Source: Kineosphaera limosa NBRC 100340
GTDB taxonomy: Bacteria > Actinomycetota > Actinomycetes > Actinomycetales > Dermatophilaceae
Length of the DNA: 64,000 nucleotides
Direction of reading: 5' to 3'
NCBI RefSeq assembly: GCF_000298215.1
Contig: NZ_BAHD01000017.1
Coordinates: 37,403-101,402 of the forward strand
Shown one piece after another: positions 43,925 to 51,323 of this stretch. The notes under the pieces are model-generated. The model did no database searches. It saw only the letters and a program-made list of their open reading frames with translations, and was not told where the DNA came from. Position numbers and translations under genes: made by a program. How positions within the stretch are numbered: the first letter of the stretch is position 1; each line of letters begins with the position of its first letter.

Positions 43925-44938
43925 TCAGGGTAGGCGCTGCCCTTCGGGCGACCTCCAGCGCGACGGGGGTGTGCCGTATTGCCCGGCGAACCAGCGGGAG
44001 AAGCTGCTCACCTCGGTGAAGCCGAGTCGCTCCGCGGTCTCGGTGATCGACAGTCCGCTGCCCAGGTAGCGCTCGGCCCGGTGCTGGCGGACCTGACTCA
44101 CGAGGTCGGTAAAGGTCTGTCCCTCGACGCGCAGCCACCGATGCACGGTGCGCCGATCGACCCCCAGTGAGGTGGCGACCCGGTCGGCGGAGCAGCGCCC
44201 GACCGGCAGCAGGTCTTCGACGATTCCGCGGATCTTCTCGACCCGGTCCTCGGGGCCGGGGGCGGCCAGCGCGGCGAGGTACTGGCGGGCGTAGATCCGG
44301 CGCTGGGGGTCGTCGACCGGGCGCGGGGTGTCCAGGGCCGCCGCGTCGAACTCGACGCTGTCGGTCGGAGCGCCGAACTCCACGCGCGTGCCCAGGATCC
44401 GCTCGTGCTCACCCGCGTCGGGCGGGCCGCCGTGCCGGAAGGTGACCCGGTGCGGTGCTCCTCCCGTACCCAGCGGCGGCGCCGCCAGGCTGCACACGAC
44501 AGCTCCGACAAGCTCGACGGCCTGGGTGTGCCGGATGGCGGCCGGGAAGCCGAACCGGGTGATCGCGCTGGTCGTGGCGCCGCGGTCGACCAGGCGCAGC
44601 CGCAGGGCCTCGTTGTAGGCGGGCCAGAAGCGGGTCAGCGTGAGCAGGGCCTCGCGCAGCGTCGGTTCCTCCGTCAGCACGAGGCTGATCGGACCGAGCG
44701 TCGTCATGGTGCGCCGCAACGACATCCGCAGGCCGAGGGTCGGGCACCCCGACGTCAAGGCGGCCGCCTCCATCACCGACGCCACGTCCGCGGCGGGCGC
44801 CCACGCGTCCGGCTGATCGAGCAGGTCGGGGTCCAGGCCCTGGCGGCGCATCAGCGCGCGATGGTCCACCCCGACCTCCCGGCAGACGGACGCGAAACCG
44901 GAGAGAGCGGCGTACCGGACGATCGGCGCGGACCTCAT
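43925..44938 (-). CDS. AraC-family regulator with OruR-like N-terminal domain
   Basis: A 337-residue regulator. The N-terminal 200 residues match the arabinose-binding-like domain of OruR/ArgR-type AraC proteins (YAALSGFASVCREVGVDHRA, LGLRMSLRRTMTTLG). The C terminus holds the double helix-turn-helix (RVATSLGVDRRTVHRWL, ITETAERLGFTEVSSFSRWF). ATG 44938 is preferred over TTG 44956 because a direct repeat that looks like an operator overlaps the latter. It diverges from a five-gene catabolic operon and should activate it. Confidence 0.88.
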   Translation of the reverse strand: MRSAPIVRYAALSGFASVCREVGVDHRALMRRQGLDPDLLDQPDAWAPAADVASVMEAAALTSGCPTLGLRMSLRRTMTTLGPISLVLTEEPTLREALLTLTRFWPAYNEALRLRLVDRGATTSAITRFGFPAAIRHTQAVELVGAVVCSLAAPPLGTGGAPHRVTFRHGGPPDAGEHERILGTRVEFGAPTDSVEFDAAALDTPRPVDDPQRRIYARQYLAALAAPGPEDRVEKIRGIVEDLLPVGRCSADRVATSLGVDRRTVHRWLRVEGQTFTDLVSQVRQHRAERYLGSGLSITETAERLGFTEVSSFSRWFAGQYGTPPSRWRSPEGQRLP

Positions 44939-44978
44939 GGTGTCCCGAATTGTCAATCAAGGTGTCCCAAATCGTCAA
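44939..44978. promoter_or_regulatory. AraC-type direct-repeat operator
   Basis: Two 18-base direct repeats, GGTGTCCCGAATTGTCAA at 44939 and GGTGTCCCAAATCGTCAA at 44961, are 22 bases apart, about two helical turns. This is the usual geometry for an AraC dimer site, and it lies between the regulator and the operon it faces. Confidence 0.75.
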
Positions 44979-45076
44979 GCACGAGCCCTTGCCTACTCCC
45001 TACCTTCAATTCATCGCCGCAACGCAGTGGCACAGATCGAGCACGAATCACCATGGATCTAGCAAGGGAGCTGGAA

Positions 45077-46051
45077 ATGGCAGGCGCCATCGTCTTCGAA
45101 CGCACCGGGGGACCCGACGTCCTGCAATGGACCGACGTCCGCGTCGGCGAACCCGGCGCCGGCCAGGTGCGCGTCCGCCACGACGCGGTCGGCCTGAACT
45201 TCGCCGACACCTACTTCCGCACCGGCCTCTACCCCGCGCCGTTGCCCTCGGGCATGGGCATCGAGGCCGCCGGGGTCGTCGAGGAGGTCGGCGAGGGCGT
45301 CACCGGTTTCGCCAAGGGCGACCGGGTCACCTACACCGGATCGCCGCTGGGCGCGTACAGCACCGAGCGGGTCATGCCCGTCGACAGCCTCATCCACCTG
45401 CCCGACGCCATCTCCGGCCAGACCGCCGCGGCGATGACGATGCGCGGCCTCACCTCCGCCTACCTCCTGCGGCGCATCGCGCCGGGCCTGCGCGCCGGCG
45501 ACACCGTGATGCTGCAGGCCGCGGCCGGCGGGGTCGGCCTCATCGTCTGCCAGTGGGCGCGGCTGCTGGGCATCCGGGTCATCGGGGTCGTCTCGACGCA
45601 GGAGAAGGCGGAGATCGCCCGGGCGCACGGGGCCGCCGAGGTCATCGTCGGTCGCGAGGACGTGGCTCGTCAGGTCCGCGACCTCACCGACGGGCAGGGC
45701 GCCAAGGTCGTGTACGACAGCGTCGGCGCCGCCACCTACGCGCAGTCGCTGGATTCGGTCGCGCGCCGCGGCCTGCTCGTCTGCTTCGGCACAGCGTCGG
45801 GTCCGGTCCCGCCGATCGACGCGATGCAGCTGGCCGTCAAGGGGTCGATCCACGTGACCCGCCCGGCCCTGGCCGACTACATCTGCGACCCCGCCGAGCG
45901 CGCCGAGCTCGCCGGAGAGCTCTTCGGCCACGTCGCCGCCGGCGACATCCGCATCGAGATCAACCAGCGCTTCCCCCTGGCCGAGGCGGCCCGCGCCCAC
46001 GTCGCACTCGAGAGCGGCAAGTCCGTCGGCTCCTCGGTCCTCACCCTCTGA
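45077..46051 (+). CDS. NADPH:quinone oxidoreductase (MDR family)
   Basis: A 324-residue zinc-free medium-chain reductase of the QOR type. The catalytic domain carries VGLNFADTYFRTGLYP and the nucleotide fold AAAGGVGLIVCQWARLLG, with STQEKAEIARAHGA as the NADPH site. ATG 45077 follows AGGGAG. It is first in the operon after the AraC operator, 43 bases before the TauD gene. Confidence 0.92.
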   Translation: MAGAIVFERTGGPDVLQWTDVRVGEPGAGQVRVRHDAVGLNFADTYFRTGLYPAPLPSGMGIEAAGVVEEVGEGVTGFAKGDRVTYTGSPLGAYSTERVMPVDSLIHLPDAISGQTAAAMTMRGLTSAYLLRRIAPGLRAGDTVMLQAAAGGVGLIVCQWARLLGIRVIGVVSTQEKAEIARAHGAAEVIVGREDVARQVRDLTDGQGAKVVYDSVGAATYAQSLDSVARRGLLVCFGTASGPVPPIDAMQLAVKGSIHVTRPALADYICDPAERAELAGELFGHVAAGDIRIEINQRFPLAEAARAHVALESGKSVGSSVLTL

Positions 46052-46094
46052 CCAGCTCACTTACCGCACCGTCATCACGAAACGGAGGACAACG

Positions 46095-46997
46095 ATGTCC
46101 CTCACCGCCACCCGCCCCCACCCGAGCACGACCCCGGTCCCGCCGCAGTGGGAGGTCAACCGCCTCACCGCCACGCTTGGTGCCGAGATCATCGGCATCG
46201 ACCTGGGCGAGGTTTCCCGCGACGACGAGCAGTTCGCCGCCCTGCAGACCCTGTTGCTCACCCACAAGGTGCTCTTCTTCCGCGATCAGGAGATGAGCCG
46301 CGGCGAGCACGTCGCCCTCGCCGAGCGCTTCGGCCCGCTCGAGGCGCACCCCGTCGCGCCGAGCGACCCGGAGCACCCGGGCCTCGTGCGGATCTACAAG
46401 GACGTCGACAGCCCGGCCGACCGCTACGAGAACGCCTACCACTCCGACGGCTCGTGGCGCGAGGAGCCCGCGATGGGCTCGATCCTGCGCTGCGTCGAGT
46501 GCCCGCCCGTCGGCGGCGACACGATCTGGGTCGACATGGTGCGCGCCTACGCCGACCTGCCGCAGCAGGTCAAGGAGCAGATCGGCGACCTGCGAGCCCG
46601 GCACAGCATCGAGGCGACCTTCGGGGCGATCCTGCCCAGCGATCGTCGCCACGGGCTCAAGGCGAAGTACCCCGACGCCGAGCACCCTGTCGTGCGCACC
46701 CACCCCGAGACCGGCGAGCAGATCCTCTACGTCAACTCGTTCACCACGCACTTCGTCAACTTCCACACGCCGGAGCGGGTCACCCACGGCATCGACTTCG
46801 TGCAGAACGCGCCGGCGCTGCTCTCCTACTTGCAGAACCGGGCGACGATCCCCGACTACCAGGTGCGCTGGCGCTGGACACCGAACAGCGTCGCGATCTG
46901 GGACAACCGCTCCACCCAGCACTACGCGGTCATGGACTACTGGCCCGGCCGCCGTCGCATGGAGCGCGCCGGCATCTGCGGCGACCGGCCCTTCTAA
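46095..46997 (+). CDS. TauD/TfdA-family alpha-ketoglutarate dioxygenase
   Basis: A 300-residue non-haem iron dioxygenase. The iron ligands are visible as HSD in YHSDGSWREEP and the distal His in STQHYAVMDYWPG, followed by the Arg for alpha-ketoglutarate in GRRRMERAG. The family hydroxylates small organic acids, taurine, sulfate esters and betaines. In this operon it probably makes the first oxidative attack on the substrate. Confidence 0.9.
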   Translation: MSLTATRPHPSTTPVPPQWEVNRLTATLGAEIIGIDLGEVSRDDEQFAALQTLLLTHKVLFFRDQEMSRGEHVALAERFGPLEAHPVAPSDPEHPGLVRIYKDVDSPADRYENAYHSDGSWREEPAMGSILRCVECPPVGGDTIWVDMVRAYADLPQQVKEQIGDLRARHSIEATFGAILPSDRRHGLKAKYPDAEHPVVRTHPETGEQILYVNSFTTHFVNFHTPERVTHGIDFVQNAPALLSYLQNRATIPDYQVRWRWTPNSVAIWDNRSTQHYAVMDYWPGRRRMERAGICGDRPF

Positions 46998-47019
46998 GCC
47001 GCACCTCTACCTCCCACCC

Positions 47020-47079
47020 TTCGCACGCCACACACCGCTTTCGCACGCCACTAACCGCCTTCGCAGGCCACAGACCAAG
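47020..47079. repeat. Three 20-bp tandem units before the BKACE gene
   Basis: Units TTCGCACGCCACACACCGCT, TTCGCACGCCACTAACCGCC and TTCGCAGGCCACAGACCAAG start at 47020, 47040 and 47060. The last carries the start of the ribosome site of the next gene. The run may arise from slippage and is not obviously regulatory. Confidence 0.85.
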
Positions 47080-47089
47080 GAGAAACACC

Positions 47090-48142
47090 ATGTACTTCCT
47101 CGACGACGCCCTTTTCCCCGAGCTGCAGGACGACCTCATCATCACCGCCGCCCCCTTCGGCCCCGAGTGGGAGCCGGGCGACGCCCCCGGTGACATCCCC
47201 GTCACGATGGACGAGCAGGTGCAGAAGGCGGTCGACTGCTACAACGCCGGCGCCACGGTCCTGCACATCCACGTCCGCGAGCTCGACGGCAAGGGCTCCA
47301 AGCGGATGTCGATGTTCAACGAGATGCTCGGCCGCCTGCGTGACGCGGTGCCCGACATGATCCTGCAGGTCGGCGGCTCGATCTCCTTCGCCCCGGAGGG
47401 TGACGGCGCCGAGGCCAAGTGGATGAGCGACGAGGCCCGCCACCTGCTCACCGAGCTCGACCCGAAGCCGGACCAGGTGACGATCGCGATCAACACCAAC
47501 CAGATGAACATCATGGAGCTGATGACCGCGGACGACATCCGCGGCACCTCCTTCGAGCGCCCCGAGCTGGCCCACACCTACCGCGAGATGACCGTGCCGG
47601 CCGGCCCGGAGTGGGTCGCCGAGCACCTGCGCCGCCTGCGCGCCAACGACATCCAGCCGCACTTCCAGCTCGCCAACGTCGCCCAGCTCGAGACCGTCGA
47701 GCGGCTCGTGCGCCGCGGCGTCTACCTCGGCCCGCTCAACGTCACGTGGGTCGCGATCGGCGGCGGCTTCGACGGCCCCAGCCCCTACAACATGATGGAG
47801 TTCATCCGCCGCGTGCCGGACGGCGCCAACCTCACGCTGGAGTCGATTCAGCGCAACGTGCTGCCGATCAACACCATGGCGATGGCCATGGGCCTGCACA
47901 CCCGTTGTGGCAACGAGGACTCCCTGTGGGGCAAGCGCGGCGAGCGCGCCACCTCGGTGCAGCAGATCGAGCAGCTGGTGCGCCTGTCCACCGAGATCGG
48001 CCGCGACATCGCCGACGCCAAGTCGGCCCGCGACCAGTACAAGCTCAACACCTGGTACGACGACGTCGACGACGCCCTGGCCCGCCTGGGCTTCGCGCCC
48101 AACCGCAAGCCGGGTCAGGTCGGCTTCTTGATGCACGCCTGA
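47090..48142 (+). CDS. BKACE-family beta-keto acid cleavage enzyme
   Basis: A 350-residue TIM-barrel enzyme of the DUF849/BKACE family, which uses zinc and acetyl-CoA to split beta-keto acids into acetoacetate and a new acyl-CoA. The metal motif LHIHVRE lies near residue 60. PHFQLANVAQLETVERLVRR and GGGFDGPSPYNMMEFIRR are family hallmarks. AAGGAG precedes ATG 47090. The substrate cannot be told from sequence, but the operon suggests a beta-keto acid made by oxidation and dehydrogenation of an imported compound. Confidence 0.9.
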   Translation: MYFLDDALFPELQDDLIITAAPFGPEWEPGDAPGDIPVTMDEQVQKAVDCYNAGATVLHIHVRELDGKGSKRMSMFNEMLGRLRDAVPDMILQVGGSISFAPEGDGAEAKWMSDEARHLLTELDPKPDQVTIAINTNQMNIMELMTADDIRGTSFERPELAHTYREMTVPAGPEWVAEHLRRLRANDIQPHFQLANVAQLETVERLVRRGVYLGPLNVTWVAIGGGFDGPSPYNMMEFIRRVPDGANLTLESIQRNVLPINTMAMAMGLHTRCGNEDSLWGKRGERATSVQQIEQLVRLSTEIGRDIADAKSARDQYKLNTWYDDVDDALARLGFAPNRKPGQVGFLMHA

Positions 48143-48176
48143 GCGCGCGCCGCAAACTCACCGAAAGCGACGAGCG

Positions 48177-49556
48177 ATGACATCCATGATCGAGGCGGCC
48201 GAGCCCACTCCCGGCCAAACGTTGCCCGCGCCGGCGCCACTGCGCCGCTCGCGGTTCTTCCCCGGGCTGGTTTTTGGCCTCACCTTCGCGCTGCTGCTGT
48301 CGGACTACATGTCCCGGCAGGTGCTGGCGGCCGTCTTCCCCCTGCTCAAGCTCGAATGGGGGCTGACGGACACCCAGCTCGCCACGCTCAACAGCGTCGT
48401 GTCGCTGGCCGTCGGGCTGCTCGCCGTTCCGTTGTCGATCCTCGGGGATCGCTTCGGGCGGGCCCGGGCCATCGTGGCGATGGCGGCGTTGTGGAGCGTT
48501 GCCACGCTCGCCTCGGCGTGGGCGTCCGGCTACGGCGAGCTGCTCGTAGCCCGGATCCTCGTCGGTGTCGGTGAGGCGGCCTACGGCAGCATCGGCCTGG
48601 CCGTCGTCTACCTCGTCTTCAAGCCCCACCTGCGCTCCACCCTCTCCGGGGCCTTCCTCGGCGGGGGAGCGTTCGGCTCCGTCATCGGAGTCGCCCTCGG
48701 CGGCATGGTGGCGATGCGGTACGGCTGGCGGGCCGCGTTCATCGTCATGGGCATCATCGGCCTCGTGCTCGCGCTGGTCTACGCCTTCACGGTCACCGAG
48801 AAGCGGCTGCGCGAGCACGCCGTGCCCGATGTCGCGGCCAAGCTCGAGCCGGAGGGTGCCGCGCTCATGACGAAGGCGCGCTTCCGGACGCTGTTCTCGA
48901 CGCCGGCCGTCGTCATGGCCTACCTCGGCAGCGGGCTGCAACTGTTCATGACGGGCACGCTGCTCGCGTGGCTGCCGAGCTTCTTCAACCGCAGCTACGG
49001 CATGAGCCCGGACCAGGGCGCGAAGGTCGCCGCGATCTTCCTCCTCCTGCTCGGCATCGGCATGATCGGCACGGGCATCATCACCGACCGGGTGAGCCGG
49101 CAGGTGACGCAGCGTCGGTGGACGACGTCGATCATCTACGCCGTGCTCAGCCTCGTCTTCCTCGTGACGGCCTTCTCGATGGCCCCGGGACCGCTGCAGC
49201 TCGCGCTGCTGGCCGTCGGCGCGTTCTTCGTCTCGGGTCCGGCCGGGCCGGCCGGAGCGATGGTCGCCGCGCTGACGACCCCGTCGATCCGGGCGACCGC
49301 GTTCGCGACGCTCGCCCTGGCCAACAACGTGCTCGGGCTGGCGCTCGGGCCGGTCGTCACCGGCCGGATCGCCGACTCGATCGGGCTGGCCAACGCGCTG
49401 CAGATCGTCCCGTGGGTCGGGCTGCTCGCGATCGGTGCCCTCGTCATCGGGTGGCGCACGCACCACTCCAGCCTGGCCAAGCTCGGCCTCACGGACACCT
49501 TCGGTGCGGTCGACACCGCCAACGGAGAGAACCTCACGAACGGAGCAGACCGATGA
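48177..49556 (+). CDS. MFS transporter
   Basis: A 459-residue major facilitator with 12 transmembrane segments. The loop 2-3 motif GDRFGRARAIV and MAALWSVATLASAWASG are typical, similar to the ACS/spinster group that imports organic acids. ATG 48177 is followed by a second Met two codons on. The last codons overlap the hydrolase start (ATGA), so both are co-translated. It probably imports the substrate of the operon. Confidence 0.9.
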   Translation: MTSMIEAAEPTPGQTLPAPAPLRRSRFFPGLVFGLTFALLLSDYMSRQVLAAVFPLLKLEWGLTDTQLATLNSVVSLAVGLLAVPLSILGDRFGRARAIVAMAALWSVATLASAWASGYGELLVARILVGVGEAAYGSIGLAVVYLVFKPHLRSTLSGAFLGGGAFGSVIGVALGGMVAMRYGWRAAFIVMGIIGLVLALVYAFTVTEKRLREHAVPDVAAKLEPEGAALMTKARFRTLFSTPAVVMAYLGSGLQLFMTGTLLAWLPSFFNRSYGMSPDQGAKVAAIFLLLLGIGMIGTGIITDRVSRQVTQRRWTTSIIYAVLSLVFLVTAFSMAPGPLQLALLAVGAFFVSGPAGPAGAMVAALTTPSIRATAFATLALANNVLGLALGPVVTGRIADSIGLANALQIVPWVGLLAIGALVIGWRTHHSSLAKLGLTDTFGAVDTANGENLTNGADR

Positions 49557-50131
49557 ACCCCGTCATCCTCGTGCCGGGCCTGCGGGGCCCGTCGCCGGAA
49601 CACTGGCAAGAGCACCTGGCGCGGCGGCCCGGAGCCGTCCACCTGCGCACCGACCGCGACCCCCTCGACCTCGACGCGCGGTGCCGCGACCTGGAGGAGT
49701 CGGTGGCGGCGGCCTCCGGGCCGGTCATCCTCGTCGCGCACAGCGCCGGCGTGCTGACCCTGGTGCACTGGGCCCAGCGGTTCGGCCCCCGCACCACCGA
49801 CCGCGTGACCGAGGCGCTGCTGGTCACCCCGCCCACGCTGCGCAGCGAACTGCCCGCCGTGTACCCGCGGTTGGCGCAGCTGGAGGCCGCCGGATGGCTC
49901 CCGATCCCGACGCGGCCGCTGCCGTTCGCGGCCACGGTGTGCCTCAGTGACGACGATCCGCTCGGGCCGCCCGAGCAGGTTCGCGACCTGGCTGCCGCGT
50001 GGGGCGCCGTGGTGCTGGGGCTCGGGCGTGTCGGGCACGCCAACCCCGCCTCCGGGCTCGGGCCCTGGCCGCTGATGGACTCCCTGGTCACGGCGACCCT
50101 CGACGAGTACTACCTCGCGGAGGCCTCCTGA
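49553..50131 (+). CDS. RBBP9/YdeN-type serine hydrolase
   Basis: A 192-residue alpha/beta hydrolase of the RBBP9/YdeN family. MNPVILVPGLRGPSPEHWQE starts the fold, the Ser elbow is VAHSAGVL, and the His is in VGHANPASGLGPWP. ATG 49553 overlaps the stop of the transporter. It could open an ester or lactone within the pathway. It is the last gene of the operon. Confidence 0.9.
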   Translation: MNPVILVPGLRGPSPEHWQEHLARRPGAVHLRTDRDPLDLDARCRDLEESVAAASGPVILVAHSAGVLTLVHWAQRFGPRTTDRVTEALLVTPPTLRSELPAVYPRLAQLEAAGWLPIPTRPLPFAATVCLSDDDPLGPPEQVRDLAAAWGAVVLGLGRVGHANPASGLGPWPLMDSLVTATLDEYYLAEAS

Positions 50132-50160
50132 CCCCTTGCCTCCGGCGAGTCGTCACTTTC

Positions 50161-50240
50161 GAAGGGCGAGTTGTCACTTTGCGCCTCCAGTCGTCGGTTC
50201 GCACTGACGACTGGGACGCAAAAGTGACAACTCGCCCTTC
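50161..50240. terminator. Long compound hairpin (copy C)
   Basis: Outer arms GAAGGGCGAGTTGTCACTTT... (50161-50183) and its complement ending CTCGCCCTTC (50217-50240) enclose a second stem CCAGTCGTC/GACGACTGG. It follows the hydrolase gene and precedes the next gene by about 50 bases. Arm layout resembles copies A and B but the sequence is different. Confidence 0.7.
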
Positions 50241-50291
50241 GCTGTCTCTTGCCTCAGGCCGATACCGGCCGCACCCTGAGGTGGGGAGGGG

Positions 50292-51284
50292 ATGCGGATG
50301 CAGGTCGGCTCACACTCTGGTAGTCGCGCGGGTCGTTGGCGCGCTCCGGTGCTGTTCGCCGGGGTCGTGGCGGTGCTCGTCGGACTGGCCGTCGTCGTGC
50401 CAGGCGTGGTGCGGGCAGGCTCCAGAGAACCGAACCCGCCTGTCGCGGCGTCCGCCTCGCCGCAGCCGACGGGCCCGCAGTGGTGGACGGTGTCGGCCGT
50501 CGTCCTCGACAGCGGGGGAGGTCCGCAACTGTGTGTCGGTGCCGTTGCGGAGAGTTACCCGCCGCAGTGTGGCGGGCCGCGGATCATCGGCTGGGATTGG
50601 GACGCCGTGACCGGCGACGAGGCCGCCTCGGGAGTGCGCTGGGGCGAGTACGAGGTGGTCGGCACCTACGTCGGGGGCAGCTCACAGGATGAGCAGGGTG
50701 TTTTCACGTTGACGCTGCCCGCTGGGCCTGCGCGACCGCCCACCGACGTGCCGCCACCGGACCCCTTCGGCACGCCCTGTCCCGAGCCGGACGGCGGCTG
50801 GATCGTCGACCGCAGCAAGACCGACGACATCGCGCTGCACCGCGCCGCCGAGGAGGCCGAAAGGCTGCCCGGCCTCGGCGAACTGTGGGTCGACACCACG
50901 GGCAGCTCGACCGGCACGATCCTCAACATTTCGGTCGTCGGCGACCAGGCCGAGGCGCAGGCTCGCCTGCGACCGCTGTGGGGCGGTGGGCTATGTGTCA
51001 GCGCTGCCGAGCGCACCCGAGCCGAACTCAACGAGATCACCACGCAGATCATGGCCGACACGCCCAACGTTCTCGGGGGTGGACCCGGCAGGGGCCACGT
51101 CGAGGTGAGCGTCGTGCTCGACGAGGGCGACCGCCTCCAGCGCGCCTTCGACGAGCGGTACGGCGCCGGTGTCGTTCGCGTGAGTTCAGCCCTGCAGCCT
51201 TATCGGGGGGACTCGGCCACCCCGGGGTGTTGCGCCACACGAGCTGAAGGCAAATTCGAGTGGATGAGCCCGCTGGCCGTGTAG
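50292..51284 (+). CDS. Uncharacterised secreted or membrane-anchored protein
   Basis: A 330-residue protein with one N-terminal membrane segment (VLFAGVVAVLVGLAVVVPGVV, about residues 20-40) and a large outside part with several cysteines (CVGAVAESYPPQC, GTPCPEPDGGW). No family is recognised. The last 30 residues (DSATPGCCATRAEGKF...) look unlike the rest, so a late frameshift is possible but unproven. It is the gene just before cas3 on the same strand. Confidence 0.55.
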   Translation: MRMQVGSHSGSRAGRWRAPVLFAGVVAVLVGLAVVVPGVVRAGSREPNPPVAASASPQPTGPQWWTVSAVVLDSGGGPQLCVGAVAESYPPQCGGPRIIGWDWDAVTGDEAASGVRWGEYEVVGTYVGGSSQDEQGVFTLTLPAGPARPPTDVPPPDPFGTPCPEPDGGWIVDRSKTDDIALHRAAEEAERLPGLGELWVDTTGSSTGTILNISVVGDQAEAQARLRPLWGGGLCVSAAERTRAELNEITTQIMADTPNVLGGGPGRGHVEVSVVLDEGDRLQRAFDERYGAGVVRVSSALQPYRGDSATPGCCATRAEGKFEWMSPLAV

Positions 51285-51323
51285 CGTTGTAACGCAATGA
51301 TATTCGCGGGGCGGGGGACGTGA

